A stretch of 64,000 nucleotides of DNA from Apoderus coryli. Its lineage: Eukaryota > Arthropoda > Insecta > Coleoptera > Attelabidae. The notes under the pieces are model-generated. The model searched no databases. It saw only the letters and a program-made list of their open reading frames with translations, and had not been told where the DNA came from. Below, piece after piece: positions 55,001-55,003 of the stretch. The DNA is taken from the NCBI GenBank assembly GCA_911728435.2, contig OU452206.1, positions 17,328,297 to 17,392,296 of the forward strand. The letters run 5' to 3'. The translations under genes were made by a program, and so were the position numbers. Numbering within the stretch: position 1 is the stretch's first letter; each line of letters begins with the position of its first letter.

Positions 55001-55003
55001 TAA
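7743..55003 (+). CDS. Fndc3: FNDC3-family protein (fibronectin type III domain-containing protein 3), eleven exons, 5' end missing
   Basis: Eleven exons join in phase: 7743-7927, 39542-39757, 40502-40720, 43152-43523, 46760-46962, 50116-50276, 50363-50686, 50770-51309, 51364-51906, 51966-52237 and 54638-55003. Together they give 1,132 visible residues. Residues 1-206 are proline-rich, then lysine-rich, then acidic and probably disordered. Nine FN3 repeats follow. The last 22 or so residues form one hydrophobic helix, suggesting a tail-anchored protein facing the cytoplasm, as described for the mammalian FNDC3A/B proteins. Mammalian FNDC3A is linked to spermatid-Sertoli adhesion; no insect role is claimed here. 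The start codon is not in these exons because the first begins inside a codon. Introns are packed with transposons; the first visible one is 31.6 kb. Confidence 0.9.
8049..10460 (-). mobile_element. 2.4-kb DNA transposon, copy 2 (intact)
   Basis: Same length (2,412 bp), ends and orientation as the copy at 5,030-7,441. Flanked by TAA at 8,046-8,048 and 10,461-10,463. The surrounding sequence differs from that of copy 1 (for example 'cttattacaatta' on the left), so this is a separate insertion and not a segmental duplication. Both ends and the ORF are complete, so the copy could in principle be active or mobilised. Confidence 0.85.
8301..10001 (-). CDS. 566-aa transposase-like protein with zinc-binding motifs (copy 2)
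   Basis: Intact ORF of the second element, with the same residue layout: N-terminal cysteine pairs, acidic linker, candidate D264/D318/E517 triad, and C337-x2-C340-x9-H350 after the second Asp. It differs from copy 1 at residues 10, 112, 252 and 256, none in the candidate active site. No stops or frameshifts in 1.7 kb argue for very recent insertion or continuing selection. Confidence 0.75.
   Translation of the reverse strand: MASTSRRTCVNHPDVFCYVCGEYTLKESRKRISDFVKRAYLAYFGVHLGDQDKSWAPHFICKTCVEHLRQWTTGKRKCLKFGVPMVWREPRNHHDDCYFCLVNIKGINRNNKHKWTYPDLDSARRPVVHSEEIPVPSFSSLPKLTEDDTETSTSDEVKRIQSENDSDFEADLATPQCFNQEELNDLIRDLNLSKESAELLASRLKEKNLLCRGTNITFYRKRDKDLLPFFTQENDLVFCNNIKGLLEKMGLSEYTPDDWRLFIDSSKRSLKCVLLHNGNKYGSIPIGHSTTMKEEYETIALVLRKIKYEEHQWSICVDLKMINFLLGQQSGYTKYPCFLCLWDSRAKNEHWVNKNWPSRDVMIQGIQNVINEPLVSREKILLPPLHIKLGLMKQFVKALNRDGNCFGYLSRKFPGISTEKLKAGIFDGPQIRQLVKDPQFTTSMNETESNAWSSFVQVVQNFLGNHKADNYVELVETMLSNFNILGCNMSIKVHYLHSHLDRFPENLGDCSEEQGERFHQDIKTMEDRYQGRWDSHMMADYCWSLQRDCPSKLHSRKSYKRKFLCD
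10485..10760 (+). repeat. tRNA-derived SINE
   Basis: The 5' head is tRNA-like. It has an A-box-like segment near 10,498-10,512, an anticodon-loop-like GCTTTGCATGCG, and a B box GGTTCGAATCG at 10,533-10,543. There is no proper acceptor stem. A body shared with 29,440-29,545 and 30,010-30,240 follows ('tttttgaataaagt', 'attattaaaattctgtttt', 'ttttgggacgac'). The anticodon position reads TGC, but in a SINE this has no decoding meaning. Confidence 0.7.
10761..11160. other. No gene seen
   Basis: AT-rich sequence without an ORF or a repeat that I can pair elsewhere in the window. Confidence 0.5.
11164..11415 (-). mobile_element. LINE 3'-UTR fragment
   Basis: Begins (reading the plus strand) with an ATA/AAT-rich run followed by 'aactttattgtc', the reverse complement of an AATAAAG-plus-tail LINE 3' end like those at 45,085 and 61,286. 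It holds no coding sequence and abuts a second LINE. Confidence 0.5.
11416..12590 (-). mobile_element. 5'-truncated non-LTR retrotransposon (LINE), family 1, RT fragment
   Basis: Minus-strand reverse-transcriptase coding sequence broken by frameshifts. From 12,585 it reads FLYKLQNFGFS..., the B block SSGVPQGSNLGPLLFNIFIN and the catalytic YADDLKIF. The thumb continues in another frame at 12,247-11,822 with LSEIKDLGVVFDSEFTF and NRMLGFIIRNCRQF. It ends in a TTATTATTA-rich tail at about 11,416-11,440. The endonuclease and first RT blocks are absent. Same family as 14,990-17,020 and 30,615-32,970. Jockey-superfamily-like by motif style. Confidence 0.85.
12600..13640. other. No gene seen
   Basis: AT-rich sequence. 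A short hairpin, AGAGCGGACACCGCTCT, lies near 13,120-13,136. The 61-codon ORF at 12,805-12,990 is low complexity and unsupported. Confidence 0.5.
13640..13885 (-). pseudogene. mariner-type transposase C-terminal fragment
   Basis: The minus strand near 13,880 reads LTPLDFF, the context of the third catalytic Asp, then with frame changes LVYRNP.RTREELIDLIQ and a C-terminus rich in R/W. The rest of the transposase is missing. Confidence 0.6.
13886..13975 (-). pseudogene. Reverse-transcriptase motif A fragment
   Basis: About 30 codons on the minus strand read LLFDLTSAFDVVDKDFLC, the RT block A with its catalytic Asp, followed by KIDQLGLRG. It directly abuts the mariner fragment, so one element was cut by or joined to the other. 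Confidence 0.65.
14953..15004 (+). repeat. Left arm of a ~55-bp inverted repeat flanking a LINE
   Basis: This segment (CTTTTATTCCATTTGTGTCA and onward to AAAGTTTTCT) recurs as its reverse complement at 17,032-17,090. The family 1 LINE lies between the two arms, so the pair marks an inverted-repeat element that hosts the LINE. Confidence 0.6.
15010..17020 (+). mobile_element. 5'-truncated non-LTR retrotransposon, family 1, nearly full RT
   Basis: The longest RT of family 1. The frame 15,048-16,331 (428 codons) has the RT blocks in order: LKPKMTAGPDNIPAF, ISIISNFSKIFE, DAIYTDFSKAFDRMDH (block A), SGAPQGTNLASLLF (block B), LLFADDLKLF (catalytic) and VRDLGVWVDSDLSF (thumb). A frameshift near 16,320 moves the C-terminus (KIEAVQRKFLKHIYF) to the frame 16,325-16,750. 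No endonuclease domain is left. The 3' end is about 17,013 with an ATTT tail. The catalytic box reads FADD here, as in the copy at 31.7 kb. Confidence 0.9.
17030..17110 (-). repeat. Right arm of the inverted repeat around the 15-17 kb LINE
   Basis: Reverse-complementary to 14,953-15,004. Similarity may extend outwards to GGCC/GGCTT-like ends near 14,940 and 17,115. Confidence 0.6.
17111..17993. other. No gene seen
   Basis: AT-rich. Contains a TE-like ACAGGGTGTCAC motif at about 17,854, often seen at the ends of insect non-autonomous elements, but no partner end was found. Confidence 0.45.
17994..19691 (-). mobile_element. mariner-related element with ~365-bp terminal inverted repeats
   Basis: Arms 17,994-18,360 and 19,330-19,691 are inverted copies that start GGTGGTCCAACTTTTACCTG on the left and end with its complement on the right. 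Between them lies a degenerate minus-strand transposase. Both arms contain the same 61-bp mini-insertion (18,240-18,300 and about 19,391-19,452), itself bounded by CAGTGGCGT-type ends. Arms of this length are unusual for mariner relatives. Confidence 0.75.
18640..19330 (-). pseudogene. Broken Tc1/mariner-type transposase in the long-TIR element
   Basis: Read on the minus strand. An N-terminal part with a helix-turn-helix-like region (SRRDAVMLNISRSTIF) is followed, after frame changes, by FHIWSQHNP, then FSVNVWLGVISNNLLGPFF and the second catalytic Asp in GWFQIDGAPAHFGRNVRN, which is followed by a stop. The third Asp context, WPPRSLDLTPLDFFICG, is in a further frame near 18,690. Several stops and frameshifts make it non-functional. 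Confidence 0.75.
19690..20520 (+). mobile_element. LINE fragment, family 2 (RT C-terminal part)
   Basis: Opens directly at the RT catalytic box (VYADDRQIYYSF), next to the end of the long-TIR element. It continues through the thumb (STRNLGLELDVELRFKKHVS) and the C-terminal domain with SLVLSYFNFCDVVYGPCL. A frameshift near 20,343 precedes the last ~50 codons. Related to the copies at 45.4, 47.9 and 60.0 kb. Everything upstream of YADD is missing. Confidence 0.8.
20521..21235. other. No gene seen
   Basis: AT-rich, with an ACAGGGTGTCCTAAATATAAG motif at 20,923 that resembles non-autonomous element ends. No ORF. Confidence 0.45.
21241..22057 (-). mobile_element. LINE remnant with restriction-like-endonuclease type C-terminus (R2/R4-like)
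   Basis: Minus-strand coding relics. At 22,025-21,759 the frame reads LAGETEGLLIAAQDQALTTN followed by a zinc-binding CRMCKQYDETIDHILSGC and AAREYISRHDRV. At 21,676-21,413 it reads KPDIIIKTSEMCYIIDVSIP, KYRDLEIEIKRMW and LPVVLGATGTVS. This order (CCHC-like finger, then a PD-D/E-x-K-like endonuclease) is typical of R2/R4/Dong-type LINEs. A TTA tail lies at 21,241-21,264. The clade is inferred from motif style. Confidence 0.75.
22058..22820 (-). mobile_element. LINE fragment, internally deleted (CR1/jockey-like C-terminus)
   Basis: Minus strand. A TTA tail (22,058-22,090) is the 3' end. The 186-codon frame at 22,736-22,176 is the RT C-terminal region (YKSYVRPLLEYANSVWSP, ALERVQRRFTK, RLRLLNLICLYDRRQ, NRVVYAWNSLPEEMI). 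Upstream, 22,815-22,740 reads the early RT block (INMGTLPEEWLSAVVMPIFK), so the palm with its catalytic residues has been deleted. Confidence 0.8.
22821..23758. other. No gene seen
   Basis: AT-rich sequence with no credible ORF or repeat. Confidence 0.5.
23760..24265 (+). repeat. Dispersed CCGGAAGT-palindrome repeat, copy 2
   Basis: Matches copy 1 (1,265-1,680) in the same order of landmarks, including 'tttttgaccaccctgtat', 'ggtataggacatgatacacaaa', 'gaatccaaaaatgtcataat' and ACTTCCGGTATAACCGGAAG. Ends near an inverted ACACCCTGTATA. Confidence 0.6.
24266..24944. other. No gene seen
   Basis: AT-rich sequence. CACCCTGTATA at 24,587 is a repeat-end motif without an identified partner. Confidence 0.4.
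24946..25225 (+). repeat. Single arm of the foldback repeat found at 35.8-36.5 kb
   Basis: Closely matches 36,230-36,506: AACAGCTAAAAACACTGAAA, 'ggctttaaat..aacaataaaaaatc', and the hairpin TTGATGATAGTTTTCAAAAA followed by CGAAACGTCGTAG. Only one arm is present here. Confidence 0.65.
25226..26180. other. No gene seen
   Basis: AT-rich. An 89-codon hydrophobic ORF at 25,373-25,639 consists of biased AT-rich codons and has no recognisable domain; I do not call it a gene. Confidence 0.45.
26184..26560 (+). mobile_element. hAT transposon remnant
   Basis: Starts with a CAGTGGCGG end typical of hAT elements. At 26,492-26,548 it encodes a short relic of the hAT dimerisation motif (LTISVATAERSLIN, compare the family's '.vtvasaERsFS'). 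Everything between has decayed. Confidence 0.5.
26570..27222 (-). mobile_element. LINE fragment (RT palm)
   Basis: Minus strand from 27,222: PLFKNGDKTLVTNYRPISLI, SNFAKIFEKILHKRV, then the frame 27,072-26,650 with MQFGFKENN, block A (CIFLDLKKVLDSVSHQKLL, in which the usual Phe-Asp is altered) and block B (ECGVPQGTVLGPVLFNLYVN). It ends before the catalytic YxDD box. Not closely similar to families 1 and 2 in this window. Confidence 0.8.
27223..28020. other. No gene seen
   Basis: AT-rich sequence. Two overlapping short ORFs at 27,563-27,789 are not credible. Confidence 0.45.
28027..28270. repeat. Imperfect inverted repeat (~75-bp arms)
   Basis: 'gagtttctcgaga' to 'aaatatattttcg' (28,031-28,104) is matched in inverse by 28,193-28,268. 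The arms are imperfect; the loop is about 85 bp. A decayed foldback element. Confidence 0.55.
28271..28840. other. No gene seen
   Basis: AT-rich; nothing recognised. Confidence 0.45.
28850..28895 (+). ncRNA. Hammerhead-like hairpin (non-canonical)
   Basis: CTGATGA-T-GAAGC-TTGTA-GCTTC-GAAAC matches the two conserved strands of the hammerhead core, but has one extra base before stem II and no clear NUH cleavage site after a stem III. Same hairpin type as at 3,943-4,270 and 55,450-55,520. Confidence 0.35.
29164..29280 (+). pseudogene. Reverse-transcriptase block B fragment
   Basis: Reads GMPQGSNLGPFLFNMFVKYC then stop, with DDFKIF in a shifted frame about 60 bp on. A short dead piece of a family 1-like LINE. 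Confidence 0.6.
29440..29545 (+). repeat. SINE 3' part
   Basis: Shares 'ataatacaatta', 'attattaaaattctgttt' and 'caagttttggggcga' with the SINE at 10,485-10,760. The tRNA-like head is missing. Confidence 0.55.
30010..30240 (+). repeat. tRNA-derived SINE
   Basis: Head with A-box-like GTAGTAGAGTGCG, loop-like GCTTTCCATGCG, and a perfect B box GGTTCAAATCC at 30,061-30,071. Body as in the 10.5-kb copy ('tttttgaataaagtgg', 'gcaggtcatatatttt', 'gcgacaaaacggatttt'). Not a functional tRNA: the acceptor stem is absent. Confidence 0.7.
32309..32673 (-). mobile_element. ~365-bp non-autonomous retroelement with terminal direct repeats and hammerhead ribozyme
   Basis: Bounded by identical 35-bp direct repeats (32,308-32,342 and 32,640-32,674) that themselves fold as CTTGTTT-AACA-AAACAAG. 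The surrounding LINE sequence is duplicated as ATTTTTTA at 32,301-32,308 and 32,674-32,681, consistent with an 8-10-bp target duplication. The body holds a hammerhead ribozyme and 'ttggcgacatctag', which recurs at 49.29 and 59.35 kb. No ORF of note. Terminal repeats plus a hammerhead suggest a Penelope-like or retrozyme-like element; the class is inferred. Confidence 0.75.
32377..32420 (-). ncRNA. Hammerhead ribozyme (type I), copy A
   Basis: Minus strand: stem I TCACCG, core CTGATGA, stem II GTCG-TGGAT-CGAC, GAAAC, short stem III within ACGGCCGT, cleavage triplet GTC, then TGGTGA closing stem I (one G-U pair). Predicted cleavage lies between plus positions 32,383 and 32,382. An outer helix (32,348-32,366 with 32,431-32,449, about 18 pairs) encloses the core with internal loops, as needed for loop-loop contacts in natural hammerheads. 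All conserved core bases are present. Confidence 0.85.
32975..33450. other. No gene seen; possible promoter region of an alternative Fndc3 start
   Basis: AT-rich. It precedes a short ATG-initiated, GC-richer segment at 33,452. I see no TATA box or initiator that I would defend. Confidence 0.3.
33452..33502 (+). CDS. Candidate alternative first coding exon of Fndc3
   Basis: ATG starts 17 codons (MDHTAAIVDEEKDVSPE) ending at a GAG|GTAATC donor in phase 0. The next Fndc3 exon (39,542) also enters in phase 0, so the two would splice in frame and bypass exon 7,743-7,927. The CpG-bearing stretch (ACGGCGGCGATCG) stands out from its AT-rich surroundings. No expression evidence; it could be chance. 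Confidence 0.3.
33510..34790. other. No gene seen
   Basis: AT-rich intron. There is a small perfect hairpin, GCTGCACCAAAGGTGCAGC, near 33,658-33,676. The 101-codon ORF at 34,380-34,682 lacks any recognisable domain. Confidence 0.45.
34797..34985 (+). repeat. Short tandem repeat, three imperfect units
   Basis: A unit like 'accaacgaat' followed by 'aaatagagagatatgg' appears at about 34,797, 34,862 and 34,951, with 65-90 bp spacing. Confidence 0.55.
35795..36506. repeat. Large foldback repeat (~300-bp arms)
   Basis: Arms 35,795-36,079 and 36,198-36,506 are imperfect inverted copies around a 118-bp centre. Each arm carries 'gcgtttacaaattt', 'cgacgtttcg' or the complement, and a TTGATGATGG-stem-CGAAACGTCG hairpin. 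A third, single arm lies at 24,946-25,225. Confidence 0.75.
36510..37610. other. No gene seen
   Basis: AT-rich intron with an A-rich low-complexity run at about 37,425-37,515. ACAGGGTGAGTCACGAGG at 37,613 looks like the end of a non-autonomous element. Confidence 0.45.
37921..39165. repeat. 1.25-kb foldback element with ~550-bp arms
   Basis: Left arm 37,921-38,472 and right arm 38,611-39,165 are inverted copies around a 138-bp centre. Because of the symmetry, two 63-codon ORFs (38,208-38,017 minus and 38,875-39,063 plus) encode similar peptides; these are most likely symmetrical chance ORFs. No transposase. A non-autonomous foldback element. Confidence 0.8.
39190..39266 (-). repeat. hAT-like terminal sequence
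   Basis: Read on the minus strand it begins CAGGGGCGGCTAGTCCTAAG, a hAT-type end, with a subterminal GTGAGGCATTGCCTCAC hairpin. The opposite end was not identified. Confidence 0.45.
39542..39757 (+). CDS. Fndc3: Fndc3 exon (proline-rich)
   Basis: Seventy-two codons in phase 0 between TTTCAG and GTGAG. It encodes a Gln/Thr/Pro-rich low-complexity region ending DERTQRQHIK, matching the disordered N-terminal part of FNDC3 proteins. Confidence 0.9.
39985..40480 (+). repeat. Dispersed CCGGAAGT-palindrome repeat, copy 3
   Basis: Shares 'gaccaccctgta', 'gtataggga', 'caaaaaatccaaaaaat', 'gggtgttccatttaa' and TCCGGTATAATCGGAAGTGC with copies 1 and 2. Ends against the next Fndc3 exon. Confidence 0.55.
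40502..40720 (+). CDS. Fndc3: Fndc3 exon (basic then acidic linker)
   Basis: Seventy-three codons in phase 0. It begins LKKKLLEKQQKN and ends MQIVTEILSSVEAPK just before FN3 repeat 1. Flanked by TTTTCAG and GTATGTG. Confidence 0.9.
41095..42735 (-). mobile_element. BEL/Pao LTR-retrotransposon fragment (gag and start of protease)
   Basis: Minus strand. The frame 42,733-41,963 is a gag with coiled-coil-like residues and the BEL/Pao block PQISIPMFTGGYANWSTFHN. After a frame change near 41,960 it continues with HDLTMECIQAISNVGINTTS and a zinc knuckle, CGYCHQPNHATYQC. A later segment reaching about 41,100 resembles the Pao protease region (LLATALVTVATPF, LIDQRSQSSLITEDAAQRL). The usual D-S/T-G is replaced by DQR, so the protease would be inactive. 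Reverse transcriptase, integrase and LTRs are absent. Inserted antisense in an Fndc3 intron. Confidence 0.85.
42730..42965 (-). repeat. ~40-bp tandem repeat (minisatellite), about six units
   Basis: Units like 'gctggtg.accgaaggatgtttgttagtggctccttgga' recur from 42,738 to 42,960 just upstream of the gag start. They stay open on the minus strand over 80 codons, so they could be a repetitive leader or N-terminal gag extension. Confidence 0.75.
43152..43523 (+). CDS. Fndc3: Fndc3 exon (FN3 repeat 1, start of repeat 2)
   Basis: One hundred and twenty-four codons, phase 0 at both ends. FN3-1 runs from SSRSALLQWAVPSR (tryptophan of the B strand) to LKPGQEYSVCVQVHLEE. FN3-2 starts at LKLVTRTKNSLQLKWNQ. 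Confidence 0.93.
43560..43885. other. No gene seen (intron)
   Basis: AT-rich intron sequence leading into the inverted-repeat element. Confidence 0.5.
43887..44444. repeat. ~560-bp inverted-repeat element carrying a hammerhead ribozyme
   Basis: Ends 43,887-43,952 and 44,384-44,444 are inverted copies (AACACTTTTT, 'gacgcgcgtttcg', 'aacaatgttagc'). The left end also forms, on the minus strand, the hammerhead-like CTGAGGA-T-GCTAAC-ATT-GTTAGC-GAAACGCGCGTC. A canonical hammerhead sits inside at 44,138-44,185. ATGCAGGTAAT occurs on both sides (about 43,871 and 44,492) and may be a flank duplication. Confidence 0.65.
44138..44185 (-). ncRNA. Hammerhead ribozyme (type I), second family
   Basis: Minus strand: GGTACT, core CTGACGA, stem II GCTC-ATAACAA-GAGC, GAAAC, stem III in ACGAATTCGT with an AATT loop, cleavage triplet GTC, then AGTATC closing stem I (one G-U). 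Predicted cleavage is between plus positions 44,144 and 44,143. An outer ATGGG/CCCAT helix (44,127-44,131 with 44,196-44,200) beyond an internal loop encloses it. The sequence outside the core is unrelated to the 32.4 and 59.2 kb copies. Confidence 0.8.
44805..45080 (+). repeat. RT-derived repeat unit, copy 1
   Basis: Contains SGVSQSSNLGPLLFLLVINY (RT block B, 44,872-44,931) and a decayed ADNCEIVKQIR (catalytic region). The same unit occurs at 46,157-46,409 and 46,410-46,650. Confidence 0.65.
45085..46140 (-). mobile_element. 5'-truncated LINE, family 2, inserted between RT-derived repeat units
   Basis: Minus strand, 3' end at about 45,085 with an AATAAAGATTATTATTATT-type tail. The frame 46,121-45,816 reads ISLKQGLVLNPSKCVSMLFG and ARNLGLIMDSRLRFDGHVSE. 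The frame 45,812-45,417 reads KTILCDSIVLSHFNHCDTVY, GPCL and KIQKYCLRLIY. It begins just after where the catalytic YADD would be. One frame change at about 45,815. Closely related to the copies at 19.7, 47.9 and 60.0 kb. Confidence 0.85.
46157..46650 (+). repeat. RT-derived repeat units, copies 2 and 3 in tandem
   Basis: Two head-to-tail copies of the 44,805-45,080 unit, each starting 'ttatgcttcagatttgtcag' and containing 'gtttgatctg.agtctcc'. Block B is degraded further than in copy 1. The LINE separates copy 1 from this pair. Confidence 0.7.
46760..46962 (+). CDS. Fndc3: Fndc3 exon (rest of FN3 repeat 2)
   Basis: Phase 0 entry after TTGCAG, exit with two bases before GTGAGT. VNDNGAPILHYILEFDEGKG and LNPATSYRFRMAVVNSLGKS are the D-E and F-G strand motifs of FN3; the DEGKG run is highly conserved in the family. 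Confidence 0.92.
46963..47735. repeat. Intron; partial minus-strand copy of the CCGGAAGT repeat at 47,440-47,640
   Basis: Mostly unrecognised AT-rich intron. On the minus strand 'aaaataacaaagtgg', 'cgacttccgttatgaccagaagtaccgccatcc' (in pieces) match copies 1-3 of the dispersed repeat. Confidence 0.4.
47740..49250 (-). mobile_element. 5'-truncated LINE, family 2, long RT
   Basis: Minus strand with a 3' TTATTATTATT tail at about 47,740. The frame 49,315-48,194 contains FYLSNHNPKANGFDFKMV, SGAVGHDGISLDML, PVSILPTMSNILERIL, GLVLLDYSKAFDRLDHSLL (block A), RSGVPQGSILSLILFSLYTS (block B) and HMYADDTQVYLSF (catalytic). A deletion after MKASQLYVEFVG removes the thumb. The C-terminal frame 48,191-47,901 carries on with LVNKIIRRKKPEYLYERLKF. 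5' end truncated near 49,250; no endonuclease. Confidence 0.88.
49254..49480. repeat. Fragments of the ribozyme-bearing repeat family (rearranged)
   Basis: Contains 'atgtttttggcgacatctagtgtgagcaggcaat' (in pieces) and the hairpin end CTTGTTACTTTATGTAACAAG plus CAATTCATAAATAAAG, both shared with 59,140-59,460, but in opposing relative orientation. No hammerhead core remains here. Confidence 0.6.
49485..49870 (-). mobile_element. LINE C-terminal fragment (RTE-like)
   Basis: Minus-strand frame 49,790-49,596 reads MWTRRRMLRVSWVDHVTNED and HILRGERYHFERLILQGKI. In another frame follow KTLSWLRNIRQLTGIRDLQT. This is the C-terminal tail typical of many endonuclease/RT LINEs (RTE/R1-like). RT palm missing. 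Confidence 0.75.
49880..49985 (+). repeat. Ribozyme-family repeat end lacking the hammerhead
   Basis: 'caagctcttggtaaatgtt', 'aaatttccaac' and AGTCTTGTTACTTTATGTAA are collinear with the complement of 59,140-59,310. The hammerhead segment between the two AAATTTCCAAC arms is absent, as if the hairpin had been deleted. Confidence 0.55.
50116..50276 (+). CDS. Fndc3: Fndc3 exon (FN3 repeat 3, first half)
   Basis: Entry completes a codon begun in the previous exon; exits one base into the next codon at GTAAGC. PPVLVEASVSNLHLQWSKRG is the A-B strand region of FN3-3. Confidence 0.9.
50363..50686 (+). CDS. Fndc3: Fndc3 exon (end of FN3-3, most of FN3-4)
   Basis: Follows an 86-bp intron. SNYIFRLRVSNENGVSPWSE closes FN3-3. 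PSKPIVKGRIRAYSFKLKWE and GGADITGYVLEVNSG belong to FN3-4. Confidence 0.93.
50770..51309 (+). CDS. Fndc3: Fndc3 exon (end of FN3-4, FN3-5, start of FN3-6)
   Basis: One hundred and eighty codons after an 83-bp intron. TYQLRVSCISEGGYSNYSDP closes FN3-4. FN3-5 runs from SLRLQGKPKSNIITIRWTEP to YLFIVRAVNRIGPGPWSDEL. FN3-6 begins at VQCKSPFHVYVEWQEPPSNG. Confidence 0.95.
51364..51906 (+). CDS. Fndc3: Fndc3 exon (end of FN3-6, FN3-7, start of FN3-8)
   Basis: Follows a 54-bp intron that itself stays open in frame, so intron retention would not truncate the protein. FN3-7: TSITLHWQAPANNGADITHY to SYKIKIQAVNSVASGALSST. FN3-8 starts at HNYLKLKWGEGKN. Confidence 0.94.
51966..52237 (+). CDS. Fndc3: Fndc3 exon (end of FN3-8, start of FN3-9)
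   Basis: After a 59-bp intron. AYKFRINASNDAGVGDFSDE closes FN3-8; CEVEQKSCALEWLPAKN opens FN3-9. Exits in phase 0 before GTAAAG. Confidence 0.92.
52238..52615. other. No gene seen (intron)
   Basis: AT-rich intron with an ACAGAGTGTCCCATAAC motif at 52,276 resembling repeat ends. Confidence 0.45.
52620..53073 (-). pseudogene. Decayed minus-strand coding relic, unidentified
   Basis: From 53,073 the minus strand reads MDGEIARLSKPKKRLTDYAR then a stop, and in another frame an acidic stretch (DASEEEKDVEDVSAVNNSET and LPLWVDTDTLLENVV). Charge pattern and decay suggest the N-terminus of a dead transposase, but I do not recognise the family. Confidence 0.3.
53123..54425 (-). mobile_element. Complete 1.3-kb mariner-type element (DD41D, rosa-like)
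   Basis: Flanked by TA at 53,121-53,122 and 54,426-54,427. The inverted ends are imperfect over about 30 bp: TTGGGTCTGCCAGATAAC at the left, and the complement of ATGGGTCCGCCATCTAAC at the right, each followed by a T run. One intact transposase ORF lies inside. Inserted antisense in the last Fndc3 intron. Intact ORF, ends and TA duplication suggest a young, possibly active element. Confidence 0.88.
53227..54312 (-). CDS. mariner-type transposase, intact (361 aa)
   Basis: A full-length cut-and-paste transposase. Residues 1-110 form paired helix-turn-helix DNA-binding regions (TLEQRWEILRHYFENHGNVA; STSIHRRSQQLNISETSLRR). The catalytic triad is Asp in IIFSDEAHFDLGG, Asp in IWFQQDGATCHTAEA and Asp in SCELTPLDYYLWGA. 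Forty-one residues separate the second and third Asp, which is the rosa-type DD41D spacing rather than classical mariner DD34D. The WVPHEL-type linker is not obvious. No stops or frameshifts. The first in-frame ATG gives the usual length for the group. Confidence 0.9.
   Translation of the reverse strand: MVVYTLEQRWEILRHYFENHGNVAECVRKLRTDFGRREAPSAPYVRYLVKKVKETGILIDKPKREKPKTVRTPENIAAVAESVREAPSTSIHRRSQQLNISETSLRRILHKDLGMTPYKVQLVQELKPTDHPMRFRFAQWACDRLTEDADFAKKIIFSDEAHFDLGGNINQQNCRIWGTENPHAYIEKPMHPKRVTVWCGFWSGGIIGPFFFENEQGVAVTVNGNRYRAMLNEFLFTKIEEEDIGNIWFQQDGATCHTAEATLDVLRPVFEDRIISRRADVVWPPRSCELTPLDYYLWGAIKDKCYADKPETIDALKDNIREAIGEIQLYTIDNVLKNWTDRVGYCMASRGSRLNEIICHY
54638..55003 (+). CDS. Fndc3: Fndc3 last exon (end of FN3-9 and C-terminal membrane anchor)
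   Basis: Phase 0 entry after CCTCAG. PGVEYMTRVCPIRITATDQL and GPYSPTVTFTIP close FN3-9. A Ser/Thr/His-rich spacer follows, then a single hydrophobic segment (FFVTLIGIIISLGLASFM) directly before the stop. This is the tail-anchor arrangement known in FNDC3A/B. Confidence 0.95.
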   Translation, partial: VYRGSETKCTIEELQPGVEYMTRVCPIRITATDQLAGPYSPTVTFTIPVAPEPAAVTKLMPVSTSSGATPLHTHNKYSRSLQQMWHSVSVKRFFNEYQVYVYAFFVTLIGIIISLGLASFM